The notes beneath the pieces are model-generated. The model did not search any database and was not told the origin of the DNA. It saw only the letters and a program-made list of their open reading frames with translations. Made by a program: the position numbers and the translations under genes. From Albidovulum sp. (lineage in GTDB: Bacteria > Pseudomonadota > Alphaproteobacteria > Rhodobacterales > Rhodobacteraceae): a stretch of 35,049 nucleotides of DNA. The stretch is from assembly GCA_015491895.1 (NCBI GenBank), contig WFVA01000095.1, positions 1-35,049 on the forward strand, read 5' to 3'. Of this stretch, positions 25,585 to 34,737 are shown one piece after another. Each line of letters opens with the position of its first letter. Within the stretch, counting starts at the first letter, position 1.

Positions 25585-26154
25585 TCAAGGCGCACGGCGC
25601 AGGAGGTATCGCCCCCCGCCGCGCCGCACCAGCACGAATTCGCTCTTCTTTTGAGGCGCATCATAGGCCGGTTTGCGCGTTTTTGCGATAGCGAGGCGCA
25701 AATTATCGCGGATCGAGTCACTTTGGCCACTATCGAGCGCATAGGCCTTCTTGAAAACCTCCATCGCCTCGGCGGTTTCGCCCTTTTCCATCAGCACCAC
25801 GCCGAGGTTGTTCCAGGCGGCGGGAAATTTCTGATCCTTCTTCACCGCAAGGCGCAGGAGCTTCTCGGCCTGATTGAGCCGCCCGAGGCGCAGATTGGCC
25901 GAGCCGAGCGCGCTCAGCACATCGGCATTCATGCCATGCTGGGCGGCGGCGCGGTAATAGGCCTTGAGGGCAAGCTCGTATTCGCCCGCCGCCATCAGGC
26001 GGTGGCCCACTTCGAGGCCATCGGCCTCCGCCCCGCGCACGGGGCGGCCTGCCGGGGCGTAGGGATTATCGCCAAAAGCCTGCGGACCACCCGCCGACTG
26101 GCAGGCGGTCAGCAATGCGGCCACCGCGATCATCCCCACCCGTTTTCTGCCCAT
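25585..26154 (-). CDS. tadD: TadD-like TPR lipoprotein
   Basis: 189-aa lipoprotein with signal MGRKRVGMIAVAALLTAC (lipobox LTAC) and three or four TPR units between about 50 and 150 (LGSANLRLGRLNQAEKLLRLAV, residues 81-102; AAWNNLGVVLMEKGETAEAM). The tail is basic and aromatic (VRRGGGRYLLRR). It matches TadD, needed for Flp pilus assembly at the outer membrane. It starts three bases after the tadC stop, so it belongs to the tadA-tadB-tadC transcript. Which of the two adjacent TPR lipoproteins is the true TadD equivalent is uncertain; position favours this one. Confidence 0.86.
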   Translation of the reverse strand: MGRKRVGMIAVAALLTACQSAGGPQAFGDNPYAPAGRPVRGAEADGLEVGHRLMAAGEYELALKAYYRAAAQHGMNADVLSALGSANLRLGRLNQAEKLLRLAVKKDQKFPAAWNNLGVVLMEKGETAEAMEVFKKAYALDSGQSDSIRDNLRLAIAKTRKPAYDAPQKKSEFVLVRRGGGRYLLRRAP

Positions 26155-26157
26155 ATG

Positions 26158-27147
26158 CTACACGCCGAGCTGTTTCATCGTTTGCGCGATCCCGTAGATC
26201 GAAGGCCCGATCAGGATGATCAGGAGCGGCGGGACCGTCAGCATCATGGTGGCGAGAGTCATCTTCGTTGGCAAGGTATTTGCCTTTTCCTCCGCCCGCA
26301 TCACGCGCTTGTCGCGCATTTCCGCCGCATAGACGCGCAGGGCGTCGGCGATCGAGGTGCCGAAGGTCTGCGACTGGATCAGAACCGTCACGAAGCTCGC
26401 CACGTCGTCAACGCCGGTGCGTTCGGACATGTCGCGCAGCACCGAGGTGCGATCCTTGCCCGCCTTCATCTCGTTGGCGACGGTTTCGAACTCGTCGGCG
26501 AGATCGGGAAAGCCCGCGCGGATCTCCTTCGCCACCCGGATGATCGCCTGATCGAGCGATTGCCCCGCCTCGACGCACACGAGCATCATGTCGAGCGCAT
26601 CGGGAAAGCCGTTGGTGATGTTTTCCTTGCGCGTCTCCACCCGCCGGGTGACCCAGTATTTCGGCGCCATGTAGCCGATGAGGCCGGGGATGATGATCGT
26701 CAGGGCCACGTTCTGCGTGGTGGGCTCGCCATTCGAGAGCTTCATCAGCGCCCAGACACCGCCGAACAGGAGCCCGAGGATTCCGAGCGCGAACTGCATG
26801 AAATGATAGGTGCGCACCGCCGTCTTGCTGCGGTAGCCCGCCTGCAGGAGCTTGAGGCGCACCGCCGAAAGTTCCTTTTCATCCTGCGGCTCGAGGAAGG
26901 TGGAGAATTTTTCCAGCTTGTCCTTCTTGTTGTCGTGGCGCAGCGCCGGTCCTTTTCGCTTCTTGGCGTCGGCCCGTTCGCCGGCCTGGCTCTTGCGCAG
27001 CTTGTCGAGCGGATCCTGTTCCTTCTTCAGGAGCACCGGCAGCGTGAGCAGCACGAGAAACAGCCCGAGCACGCCAACCGCGATCAGGGGGCCGAACGGC
27101 CCGAGGCTATCGGTCAGAAACACTCTGATCTGTTCGATGAAATCCAT
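26158..27147 (-). CDS. tadC: Flp pilus inner-membrane protein TadC (type II secretion F-like)
   Basis: 329-aa membrane protein with an N-terminal helix, a Lys-rich cytoplasmic linker (about 40-80), two central helices, a T2SSF domain (about 170-300: DALDMMLVCVEAGQSLDQAI, ADEFETVANEMKAGKDRTSVL) and a C-terminal helix pair. TadB and TadC form the inner-membrane platform that couples the TadA ATPase to pilin extrusion. The start has a GGGGGAT ribosome-binding site and lies nine bases after tadB. Confidence 0.93.
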   Translation of the reverse strand: MDFIEQIRVFLTDSLGPFGPLIAVGVLGLFLVLLTLPVLLKKEQDPLDKLRKSQAGERADAKKRKGPALRHDNKKDKLEKFSTFLEPQDEKELSAVRLKLLQAGYRSKTAVRTYHFMQFALGILGLLFGGVWALMKLSNGEPTTQNVALTIIIPGLIGYMAPKYWVTRRVETRKENITNGFPDALDMMLVCVEAGQSLDQAIIRVAKEIRAGFPDLADEFETVANEMKAGKDRTSVLRDMSERTGVDDVASFVTVLIQSQTFGTSIADALRVYAAEMRDKRVMRAEEKANTLPTKMTLATMMLTVPPLLIILIGPSIYGIAQTMKQLGV

Positions 27148-27156
27148 GATATCCCC

Positions 27157-28125
27157 CTAGACCTTGATGTTCACGAGCGCGCGCATCACGATGATGTTGA
27201 CGATCAGGAAAGCCGCCACGATCAGCGCCGCGGGGATGAAGGCCGCGGTATCCTGCACGTCCTTGTAGTAATCGGGCTCAATCAGATTGATCGCGATCAG
27301 AGCGAAGATCGGAAAGCCCGAAAGGAACATGCCGGACCATTTCGCCTCCGCCGTGATCGCCTTGACGCGACGGAAAAGCCGGAAGCGCGAACGGATCACC
27401 TTCGCAAGCCCCTCGAGGATCTCGGCAAGATTGCCGCCCGATGTCTGCTGGATCGAAACCGCAACCGCGAGGAAGCGCAGATCCTGCAGATCGAGCCGCT
27501 CGGCCATGGCCTTCAGCGCCTCGCCCACATCGCGGCCGTAAGCCGCCTCGTCGGCGATCACGCCCATTTCCGTGCCCAGCGGATCGGGGACTTCCTTGGC
27601 CACGATCTGGATGGCCGAAACCAGAGGATGGCCCACGCGCAGGCTGCGCACCATCAGCTCCACCGCATCCGGGAGCTGCTCCTCGATCATCGCCAGGCGC
27701 TTCTTGGCCTTCTTGTTGATCCACATGTAGACGCCGCCAACGCCCATCACCACCGAAATGAGGAGGCGCACGGTAAGCGAGGCCTTGGTGCCGATGGTAA
27801 GCCCGAGAAAGGCGAAAACCGACAGCAGCGCCATGATCAGGATGATCTGGTTGGGCGAGAAGGCGATATTGGCCTTCTGGGCCTTGTTGGCGAGGATCGA
27901 ATAGATCGGGATCGAGCGCGCCTTCATGTGCTGGCTCATCTCCTTGCGGAGCTGCTCCAGCACCTGTTCGCGGCCCATGCCCTTCTCGAGCATCTCGAGG
28001 CGGCGGTTGACGCGGCTGTTGAGGCTGATCGACTTGCCGAAAACCGTGAGATAGAGCCCCTCCACCAGGAGCAGGACCGCGATGAAGATCAGCCCGTAAA
28101 CGACAAGCTCGGTGTTGAATGTCAT
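27157..28125 (-). CDS. tadB: Flp pilus inner-membrane protein TadB (type II secretion F-like)
   Basis: 322-aa membrane protein with the same layout as TadC: an N-terminal helix, a cytoplasmic segment rich in charged residues (SRVNRRLEMLEKGMGREQVL), two central helices (about 95-130), a T2SSF domain (LPDAVELMVRSLRVGHPLVSA, positions 154-174; QQTSGGNLAEILEGLAKVIR) and two C-terminal helices. It is part of the pilus-assembly platform with TadC. It starts five bases after the tadA stop. Confidence 0.93.
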   Translation of the reverse strand: MTFNTELVVYGLIFIAVLLLVEGLYLTVFGKSISLNSRVNRRLEMLEKGMGREQVLEQLRKEMSQHMKARSIPIYSILANKAQKANIAFSPNQIILIMALLSVFAFLGLTIGTKASLTVRLLISVVMGVGGVYMWINKKAKKRLAMIEEQLPDAVELMVRSLRVGHPLVSAIQIVAKEVPDPLGTEMGVIADEAAYGRDVGEALKAMAERLDLQDLRFLAVAVSIQQTSGGNLAEILEGLAKVIRSRFRLFRRVKAITAEAKWSGMFLSGFPIFALIAINLIEPDYYKDVQDTAAFIPAALIVAAFLIVNIIVMRALVNIKV

Positions 28126-28130
28126 CGTGC

Positions 28131-29573
28131 CTAACCTTCCACTGGTTCAAAGATTTCAGGCGGCAGATCGTAACCCCAGAGGCGGAAGCGCTCGGAGAAA
28201 TGCGAACGCACGCCGGTGGCCGTGAAATGGCCGATGATCTTGTTGTCGGGGGTGAGGCCGACGCGCTGGAAGCGGAAAACCTCCTGCATCGAGATCACCT
28301 CGCCCTCCATGCCGGTGATCTCGGTGATCGAGACCATCCGGCGCGAACCATCCTGAAGGCGCGAGGCCTGCACGATCAGGTTCACGGCCGAGGCGATCTG
28401 GCCACGCACGGCCTTGATCGGCATCTCGATCCCGGCCATGGCGATCATGTTTTCAAGGCGGCTAACCGCATCGCGCGCCGAGTTGGCGTGGATCGTGGTC
28501 ATGGAGCCGTCGTGGCCGGTGTTCATGGCCTGGAGCATGTCGATCACTTCCTCGCCGCGCGTCTCGCCGACGATGATGCGGTCAGGGCGCATCCGAAGCG
28601 CGTTGCGCAGACAGTCGCGCTGGGTGACGGCGCCCTTCCCCTCCACATTGGGCGGGCGGCTTTCCATGCGGCCGACATGGGTCTGCTGGAGCTGAAGTTC
28701 GGCCGTGTCCTCGATGGTGAGGATGCGCTCGGAATCGTCGATGAAGGAGGAAAGGGCGTTGAGCGTGGTGGTCTTGCCCGAGCCCGTCCCGCCCGAAACG
28801 ATGATGTTGAGGCGGGTGGCCACCGCCGCCTGCAGATAGGCGGCCATTTCCTCGGTGAAGGCGCCGAACCGGATCAGATCGTCGATCGACAGCTTTTCCT
28901 TCTTGAACTTGCGGATCGAAACCAGGCTGCCGTCCACCGCGATCGGCGGCACCATGGCGTTGAAGCGCGAGCCATCGGCGAGGCGCGCGTCAACGTAGGG
29001 GTTGGATTCATCCACCCGCCGGCCCACGGCGGAGACGATCTTGTCGATGATCCGCAGGAGGTGCTTTTCATCCTTGAAGGTCACATCGGTAAGCTCGAGC
29101 TTGCCGTTGCGCTCCACGAACACCTGATGCGGACCGTTCACCAGGATATCGTTCACCGTGTCGTCGCGCAGCAGCGGCTCGAAGGGGCCGAGGCCCGTCA
29201 CTTCGTCATAAAGCTCCTGATTGAGCTGGGTGCGCTCCTCGCGATTGAGCACGATGCTCATTTCCTCGAGCGCTTCCGTCGCGATCGCGCTGATCTCGGC
29301 CTTGAGTTCCTTCTCACTCGCGTTTTCGAGCGCGGAAAGATTGAGCGAATCGAGGAGCCGCTGGTGCAGCTGGACCTTGATCTCGCTGAGCCGCTCCTTG
29401 CGCTTCTTTTCCTTGTCGGCCGGCGCCGCCTTGGCCGGCGCGTCTGCCTTGCGCAGATTTGCAGGCTCCGCCCTGGCGGCGGCAACGGGCTTTTCGACGA
29501 CCTTGGCAACCTTCGGGCCAACAACCTTGCCGGCCGGCTTTTCAGTGCCCGATTTCTTGTAACGCGAGAACAT
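28131..29573 (-). CDS. tadA: Flp pilus assembly ATPase TadA/CpaF
   Basis: 480-aa hexameric secretion ATPase of the VirB11/PulE superfamily that powers Flp pilus extension. The N-terminus (about 1-70) is Ala/Lys/Glu-rich and probably disordered. The nucleotide-binding core has Walker [16 protein letters not shown] with Lys267, an Asp box ([12 protein letters not shown]), Walker [16 protein letters not shown] and a His box ([13 protein letters not shown]). These are the TadA/CpaF hallmarks. It follows cpaE/tadZ after a 57-base gap. Confidence 0.96.
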   Translation of the reverse strand: MFSRYKKSGTEKPAGKVVGPKVAKVVEKPVAAARAEPANLRKADAPAKAAPADKEKKRKERLSEIKVQLHQRLLDSLNLSALENASEKELKAEISAIATEALEEMSIVLNREERTQLNQELYDEVTGLGPFEPLLRDDTVNDILVNGPHQVFVERNGKLELTDVTFKDEKHLLRIIDKIVSAVGRRVDESNPYVDARLADGSRFNAMVPPIAVDGSLVSIRKFKKEKLSIDDLIRFGAFTEEMAAYLQAAVATRLNIIVSGGTGSGKTTTLNALSSFIDDSERILTIEDTAELQLQQTHVGRMESRPPNVEGKGAVTQRDCLRNALRMRPDRIIVGETRGEEVIDMLQAMNTGHDGSMTTIHANSARDAVSRLENMIAMAGIEMPIKAVRGQIASAVNLIVQASRLQDGSRRMVSITEITGMEGEVISMQEVFRFQRVGLTPDNKIIGHFTATGVRSHFSERFRLWGYDLPPEIFEPVEG

Positions 29574-29630
29574 TCTTCAGCCCCTTGTCAAACATGTATC
29601 CACAACCCGGACGGGGATCCCGCCGACGGC

Positions 29631-30872
29631 CTATTTCCCCGCCGCTTCCGAAACATTGACCTCGTGAACCGATACCGCGAGCTTGTGAAGCTCCTTGCGC
29701 AGCGGGTTCTTCGGCGCGCTTTCAGCCAGCGGAAGGCCGTGATCTCCGGCCTGGAGCACCTGCTTGCCGCCATCGGGCAAAAGCACCTCGATCTTGATAT
29801 CAAGGCTCTCGGCCAGGCGCTTCACGCGCGCCTTGCCGTTGAGATCGGTGAATTTCGGTGCCCTGTTCAGGATGTAGCGCAGCTTGTTGTGCGGCAGTTC
29901 CTCGCTTTTCAGGGCGCGGATGAGGCGCAGGGTATTCTGCGCCGAGCGCATGTCGAGCTCGAGCGTGGCGAAATAGACATGCGCCTCGTTCAGCACCGCT
30001 TCCGTCCAGTTCACGAGGGTCGATGGCATGTCGATGATGACGTAATCGAAATTCAGCCGCGCCGTTTCGATGATCCGCTTCACATCCTCCGATGAGATCA
30101 GATCCAGCGGCAGCATCTCCGAGGGAGATGTGAGCACATGCAGCTTCTCGTTGAAGCTCAGGAGCGCCTGCATGAAGGCTTCGCTGTCCATGGCTTCGGT
30201 ATCCGAAAGGAGCTCGTAGACAGCCTCGCGCCGCGGCAGATCGAGATAGGTGGCGACCGTGCCGAATTGCAGATCGAGATCGATCAGACAGACGCGCGGG
30301 GGATCCTTCTTCTCGATATTCGCCAGCTCCCAGGCGAGGTTGACGGCGAAGGTGGTGGCGCCGGTGCCGCCGGCGAGCCCGTGCACCGCCATCACGACGG
30401 CATCGTGATTGTTGGTCGCCTTGAGAGTGGTGCGCTGATCGGCGGCGATCTCGCCGGCGGCGGGCGCGGCGCGCAGGCGCTCGATCGCCTGGTGCAGTTC
30501 GCCCTCGGGCAGCGGATAGGGCACGAAATCATCGGCACCGAGGCGCAGCAGCTGGTGCAGCGCGATCGGGCTCACCTCCTCGGCGATGAGGATGACCTTG
30601 ATGCCCTTTTCCTTGGCGGTTCGGATGATCTCACCGATCCGCGGCAGCTCCGCTTCGTCCTGGTCGTCCACCGCGATGGCGACGAATTCCAGGTATTCCG
30701 CTTCCGGCTGATGCAGGAAGACCTTCGCATCCTCGAAAGAAAGATCGCCCCAGCTCTCGCCGAGCTCGGATTCCATGTCATCGATCAGAAGATCGAAATT
30801 CTGCACATCACGCGAAATCGTGCAGGCCACGATCGGTGATGGTTCAGGCTGCAGCATCGCATTACTCGCCAT
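29631..30872 (-). CDS. cpaE: Pilus localisation ATPase-like protein CpaE/TadZ
   Basis: 413-aa protein with an N-terminal atypical receiver-like domain (about 15-135; LLRLGADDFVPYPL) and a C-terminal MinD/ParA-like domain (from about 155). The P-loop region reads HGLAGGTGATTF (164-175), without the lysines of a normal deviant Walker A, a divergence also seen in other CpaE proteins. CLIDLDLQFGTVATYLDL follows. CpaE/TadZ places the secretion apparatus at a cell pole. The ATG at 30872 is preferred, with AAGGA upstream; the TTG two codons earlier is less likely. Confidence 0.93.
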   Translation of the reverse strand: MASNAMLQPEPSPIVACTISRDVQNFDLLIDDMESELGESWGDLSFEDAKVFLHQPEAEYLEFVAIAVDDQDEAELPRIGEIIRTAKEKGIKVILIAEEVSPIALHQLLRLGADDFVPYPLPEGELHQAIERLRAAPAAGEIAADQRTTLKATNNHDAVVMAVHGLAGGTGATTFAVNLAWELANIEKKDPPRVCLIDLDLQFGTVATYLDLPRREAVYELLSDTEAMDSEAFMQALLSFNEKLHVLTSPSEMLPLDLISSEDVKRIIETARLNFDYVIIDMPSTLVNWTEAVLNEAHVYFATLELDMRSAQNTLRLIRALKSEELPHNKLRYILNRAPKFTDLNGKARVKRLAESLDIKIEVLLPDGGKQVLQAGDHGLPLAESAPKNPLRKELHKLAVSVHEVNVSEAAGK

Positions 30873-31021
30873 TGCCAAACGTCCTTCATCTCTGCGACGA
30901 AAGGGATTTCAGACCATCCCCACCCACCCAGGCGGGACGCCACCCTCTTTGTCGGCACAGGGCACGATTGCCCGTGTGAACACTTCCTTACCGGATGAGG
31001 ATGCCGCGAAATCTTGGCAAC

Positions 31022-31043
31022 ATTACGGCCAAAAAGCCGTAAT
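31022..31043. promoter_or_regulatory. Perfect hairpin upstream of cpaE
   Basis: ATTACGGC-CAAAAA-GCCGTAAT forms an eight-base-pair stem with a six-base loop in the 211-base gap between the OmpA-like gene and cpaE. No T-run follows on the coding strand, so a terminator is doubtful. It may be an operator or mRNA-processing hairpin dividing the tad locus into two expression segments. Confidence 0.4.
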
Positions 31044-31083
31044 TATTCGGTATCTTGCGACGATCGAGCCCGACACGCTCATT

Positions 31084-31707
31084 TCAGTTGTTGTTGCTGG
31101 TGGAATATCTCGGCTCTTCCGTCGCGCTGCTCACATATTCGCGGGCAATGATCGCTGCATATTTTCCGTTCAGAACCAACGGGTTGCTCTTGACGAAGCC
31201 GGAAACTTCCGTCACCGCGCGGCGATTGCGGCGCTCGCGGCCCTCCGTCGGGATCAGGGGGCGCGTTTCCCCGTAGGAAACAACCGCCTGAAGCCGCTTG
31301 CGGCTGATTCCCTGGCTCGTGAGATAATTCACCACCGCACGCGCGCGGCGCATCCCGAGGCGCTTGTTGTAGGCTTCGGTGCCGACCTTGTCGGTGAAGC
31401 CGAACACCTTGAAGCGCACTTCCGGGAACTGGCGGATCCAGTCCGCCTGCTTGCGCAGCACGGCCTTGGCGTTTTCATCGAGGCGCGCGCTGTCGAAATC
31501 GAAGGTCACGGTATTGGGCACTTCGCGGGCGAAGCGATGCGCGAGGTTGATGGTGTAATCGCGCGCTCCCGTTGCCACCAGGGTGTTGTTCATGGTGGGG
31601 TTGCCGAAATTGCCTTCGTCCAGTTCGCTACCCGCCTCGCGGTCGCTGCAGGCAGCGAGGGCGGCAATGCCGGCCGTTGCGACGACGATCCTGATCTTGC
31701 TCTGCAT
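31084..31707 (-). CDS. OmpA-family lipoprotein of the tad locus
   Basis: 207-aa predicted outer-membrane lipoprotein: signal with lipobox LAAC at about 17-20, then an OmpA/MotB peptidoglycan-binding domain (about 68-170) with VTFDFDSARLDENAKAVLR, GFTDKVGTEAYNKRLGMRRA (the NxxLxxxRA-type signature) and GETRPLIPTEGRERRNRRAV. It likely anchors the secretin complex to peptidoglycan. It starts four bases after the cpaC stop, so it is co-expressed with the secretin; OmpA-like proteins are common in alphaproteobacterial tad loci. Confidence 0.92.
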   Translation of the reverse strand: MQSKIRIVVATAGIAALAACSDREAGSELDEGNFGNPTMNNTLVATGARDYTINLAHRFAREVPNTVTFDFDSARLDENAKAVLRKQADWIRQFPEVRFKVFGFTDKVGTEAYNKRLGMRRARAVVNYLTSQGISRKRLQAVVSYGETRPLIPTEGRERRNRRAVTEVSGFVKSNPLVLNGKYAAIIAREYVSSATEEPRYSTSNNN

Positions 31708-31711
31708 GGCC

Positions 31712-33103
31712 CTACTCCATCACATAGCCATAGGAGGCATTGAAATCCTGCCGCGCCACTTCTCCGGCCGGCCCCTTGGGCGCGGCTGTCTTGCCGCCGA
31801 TGAACAGCTCTTTCTCGGAGGGCGGGCGCACCCGATCGGTGGGCAGCGCAAGCGCCTCGCCGCGGGTGGGCGTGACCAGATGCGGGGTGACGATGATCAC
31901 CAGCTCGCTCTGATCGCGGCGATAATTCGTGCTGCGGAAGAGCGCGCCCAGCACCGGCAGATCGCCAAGCCAGGGGAGCTGGTTGATCTGATCGCGGAAA
32001 TCATCCTGCAGCAGGCCGGCGATGGCAAAGCTCTGGCCGTCACGCATTTCCACGGTGGTGGACGTCTTGCGGGTGCGGAAGGCGGGGACCGAGAAGTCGG
32101 GGCCCACCTGGAAGGCGTTTGCGGTATCGACACCGGAAACCTCAGCTTCCATCCGGAGATTGATGATGTCGCCATCCACCACCCGGGGCGTGAATTTCAT
32201 AAGCACGCCGAATTCCTTCCATTCCACAGTGATGGTGTTGTTCTCCTGGGCCACCGGGATCGGGATCTCGCCCCCGGCGAGGAATTCCGCTTCCTGGCCG
32301 GAAAGGGCGGTGAGATTGGGCTCGGCGAGGGTGCGCACGAGGCCCTTTGTTTCCAGCGCCTCGAGAAGCACGCCGAACTGGACCGAACCAAGGGTGAAGC
32401 CGAGGCGCGCGCCGCCGGCGACACCGGTTTTGACCACCGTCCCCGGAACACCCACATCATTGCCGGGCGTGAGCCAGCTTCCCGTTTCGAGCTGGACATC
32501 ATTGCCGGCGATACCGAAGGATGTGGAAAGCTCCTTCACCACCGAGCGCTGCACCTCCGCGAAACGCACCTTCAGCATCACCTGCTGCGTGCCGCCCACG
32601 TTCATCAGGTTGGACACCCGGTCCGGCGCGTAGCGGTTGGCCAGATCGAGCGCGCGATCGAGCTTCATGGTGCTGGAGACGGTGCCGGAAAGCACGATGC
32701 CGTCATTGGCGGTGCGCACCTCGATCGGCTCGCCCGGCAGGATCTGGCGCAGCCGCTCCTTGAATTCCGCGATATCGGGGGTGACATGCACCTCCACATT
32801 GGCGATCAGCCCGCCCGCGTCATCAAGAAGCGTGAGCGTGGTGCGCCCCGGGGTCTTGCCGAGCACGTAGATCGACTTGTTGGAAAGCGGGGTCGTGTCC
32901 GCGATATCGGGATTGGCGATCGAAAGCTGGCCGTAGGGCTCCTCGCTCTCGACAACTACCGCCCGGTTCATCGGCACCTTGAGCGCGGCCGAGGGCGCCC
33001 CCCGGACGACCTTCAGCGTTTCCGCATCGGAAACGGTGGGGATCGCGGTGAAACTCACGGCAAACCCGATGAGGGCCGCCTTGAAAAAACTGCTCATCTG
33101 CAT
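31712..33103 (-). CDS. cpaC: Flp pilus outer-membrane secretin CpaC/RcpA
   Basis: 463-aa secretin with a signal peptide (FFKAALIGFAVSFTAIPTVSDA, residues 5-26), an N-terminal pilus-secretin domain (VPMNRAVVVESEEPYGQLSIANPDIAD, about 42-68), a BON-like middle section (GIVLSGTVSSTMKLDRALDLA) and the type II/III secretin core (about 200-420: LAEPNLTALSGQEAEFLAGGEIPIPV, about 280-305, and ELVIIVTPHLVTP). It forms the outer-membrane pore for the pilus. The ATG at 33103 is chosen for the AGGA ribosome-binding site and the signal peptide; a longer reading upstream has no signal sequence. Confidence 0.94.
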   Translation of the reverse strand: MQMSSFFKAALIGFAVSFTAIPTVSDAETLKVVRGAPSAALKVPMNRAVVVESEEPYGQLSIANPDIADTTPLSNKSIYVLGKTPGRTTLTLLDDAGGLIANVEVHVTPDIAEFKERLRQILPGEPIEVRTANDGIVLSGTVSSTMKLDRALDLANRYAPDRVSNLMNVGGTQQVMLKVRFAEVQRSVVKELSTSFGIAGNDVQLETGSWLTPGNDVGVPGTVVKTGVAGGARLGFTLGSVQFGVLLEALETKGLVRTLAEPNLTALSGQEAEFLAGGEIPIPVAQENNTITVEWKEFGVLMKFTPRVVDGDIINLRMEAEVSGVDTANAFQVGPDFSVPAFRTRKTSTTVEMRDGQSFAIAGLLQDDFRDQINQLPWLGDLPVLGALFRSTNYRRDQSELVIIVTPHLVTPTRGEALALPTDRVRPPSEKELFIGGKTAAPKGPAGEVARQDFNASYGYVME

Positions 33104-33321
33104 TGTGATCCTGCCTCTCTGACCACCAAAATGGATACGGATCTGATCGCCCGTTTGGACGGCAGGATGCAGGAAACCGTTAAATATTGCAAGAATCAAA
33201 GCCTTGCCGGGCGAAAGTCATGTGGACAACCCGCAACACTTCACTATTTGTTGTGGCAGGAGAGAGGCGCGCCCCCACATGAGGTGATGCGCACGCCTGC
33301 CCGGCTACGGGAAACCCGCCC

Positions 33322-34158
33322 CTAGTCGGGGCAATTGATCTCCACCTCGACAATCTCGGTGCCCTTGCGCTGACGAATGGTGCAGACCCTGTCCGGCACC
33401 GTTTCGACAACCGCCTCACGCTTGATGCCGAGGAGCTTGTCCTGATCGATCTCGATCTTCCCGCTGACCACATCTTCCGCATTGCCGACCAGCGAGAGCG
33501 AAAGGCGGCCCGTTGCCTGGGCCTGCGCGAGGGCGGCCACATCCTCGGGCGTCACCTCCACCGTCACGGTGCGGGCGATCACGGCGCCGTCCTGATCGAT
33601 GTCGGTCTTCTGATCGACGGCGATCAGCTTCAGCCCCGAGCGGATGAGCTTGGTGACGTTCTGATCGAGGATCCGCCCCGTCCAGTAGACATCGACGACA
33701 TCCCCCGGCCGCAGGAAGCCCGAAACCCCGCTTGTCGCATCCACCTTGATGGCGAAAGCGCGCATGCCGCGCGAAAGGCGGGAGGTGATCCCCACGATCC
33801 TGCCGGGCTCTGTCACCTTGGCGGCCAGCACCGGCTCGTTCTTCTCGAACTGGCGCGTGGCGCGGCGCGGAATGCCTGTGCCCTTGGGAAAGAGCTCCTC
33901 CTCGGTGCGAAAAACGCCCTCGGGCAGGGAATCCTCGGGCCATTTGATCCTGCGCACGTCATCCTTGCCGATCTCCTCGCCATATTTGATCTGCCGGTTG
34001 GTCACATAGACCTCCACGGTGGGAACGATCCTGGCAAGCTGCGCGCGCTCGGCTTCAAGCCGCGCCTGGTAGCTGTCCACATAGCCCTTGGCCATGTAAA
34101 CGGCGAAGGCCGCAAGCGCGACCCCCAGCACGAGAACCAACCCGAAAACCATCCGCAT
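33322..34158 (-). CDS. cpaB: Flp pilus assembly protein CpaB/RcpC
   Basis: 278-aa periplasmic protein anchored by an N-terminal helix (about 3-22). A SAF domain follows (about 47-115: EVYVTNRQIKYGEEIGKDDV, residues 48-67), then the RcpC/CpaB domain (RGMRAFAIKVDATSGVSGFLRPGDVVDV, about 131-158). The family is thought to help secretin gating or assembly. The start has a GAGGAAG ribosome-binding site seven bases upstream. A 218-base gap without a recognisable gene separates it from cpaC, and a 232-base gap from the second pilin. Confidence 0.93.
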   Translation of the reverse strand: MRMVFGLVLVLGVALAAFAVYMAKGYVDSYQARLEAERAQLARIVPTVEVYVTNRQIKYGEEIGKDDVRRIKWPEDSLPEGVFRTEEELFPKGTGIPRRATRQFEKNEPVLAAKVTEPGRIVGITSRLSRGMRAFAIKVDATSGVSGFLRPGDVVDVYWTGRILDQNVTKLIRSGLKLIAVDQKTDIDQDGAVIARTVTVEVTPEDVAALAQAQATGRLSLSLVGNAEDVVSGKIEIDQDKLLGIKREAVVETVPDRVCTIRQRKGTEIVEVEINCPD

Positions 34159-34159
34159 G

Positions 34160-34390
34160 ATGCTTCCTCTTCTTTCCCTGAACGGCCTCCCGGCCTTCGA
34201 TAACCTGCCACTCCAGCCTGCGCGGGTGCCATATCATCTATCGGAAATCCGCGCCATTGGAATTTGCATAACCCGCAAATACGTCATTCTCGTGTTCAAA
34301 CAATGGATTTTGCTTGCATTGGTTCGGATCCGGAAACCGACAGATCTCAACAAGGCTTCCCGAGCCTCCGGCCCTTGCCGGCCAGGAAGG
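34160..34390. other. Non-coding gap between the second pilin and cpaB
   Basis: 231 bases without a convincing gene on either strand. Small dyads (CCGGC-AAGG-GCCGG and GGCT-CGGGA-AGCC followed by TTGTT) close to the pilin stop could form a weak terminator. The central part is AT-richer and may hold the cpaB promoter, but I cannot point to a clear -35/-10 pair. Confidence 0.4.
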
Positions 34391-34570
34391 TCAGTCCGTC
34401 GAGACGGTATCGATGAAAGAGGCAATATCGCTCGATTTCGCCACCGAAGCCTGGCGGATCGGCACGGCAACCGCCACGCCGAAGAGAACGATGCCGGCGG
34501 TGATCATTACCCAATCGACAGTGACTGCCGCATCTTCATCCCGCAGAAATCGGCTGATCGCGTTACGCAT
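34391..34570 (-). CDS. Second Flp-type pilin (59 aa)
   Basis: 59-aa prepilin found by reading the minus strand. It begins MRNAISRFLRDEDAAVTVDW and continues as one hydrophobic helix (about 21-37) and a polar tail ending VSTD. It aligns without gaps to the other 59-aa pilin in this window; VTVDW at 16-20 is identical. At the predicted cleavage position residue 14 is Ala here, Gly in the other. It could be a minor pilin, a second major pilin, or poorly processed. Its base composition and lower GC third positions differ somewhat from its neighbours. It lies between the first pilin and cpaB. Confidence 0.82.
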   Translation of the reverse strand: MRNAISRFLRDEDAAVTVDWVMITAGIVLFGVAVAVPIRQASVAKSSDIASFIDTVSTD

Positions 34571-34737
34571 TCTCTTGCACTCCGTAATTTACCCGCCCAT
34601 TTCGGGCGCTGTTCCGACCTGGTTTTCGGTTCATTGCACTCTGAACGCCGAATATGGCAAAAACTTGTGCGCATGTGGGATTTTCCTTGAATCATCAATC
34701 CTCTGATCGATCTCGGGCATCTCGGTCCGCCCGAACA

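Noticed and set aside
25651-30095. Long plus-strand open frames opposite tadA, tadB, tadC and cpaE
   Set aside because: They mirror well-supported tad genes on the minus strand, have His/Arg-rich low-complexity translations and lack convincing starts.
33104-33321. Possible small gene in the gap between cpaB and cpaC
   Set aside because: Neither strand gives an open frame with a ribosome-binding site or a membrane or signal segment; treated as leader DNA of cpaC.
34234-34470. 78-codon open frame on the minus strand overlapping the end of the second pilin
   Set aside because: It is in a different frame from the pilin, has an Arg/Ser-rich translation without hydrophobic helix or ribosome-binding site, and is a shadow.
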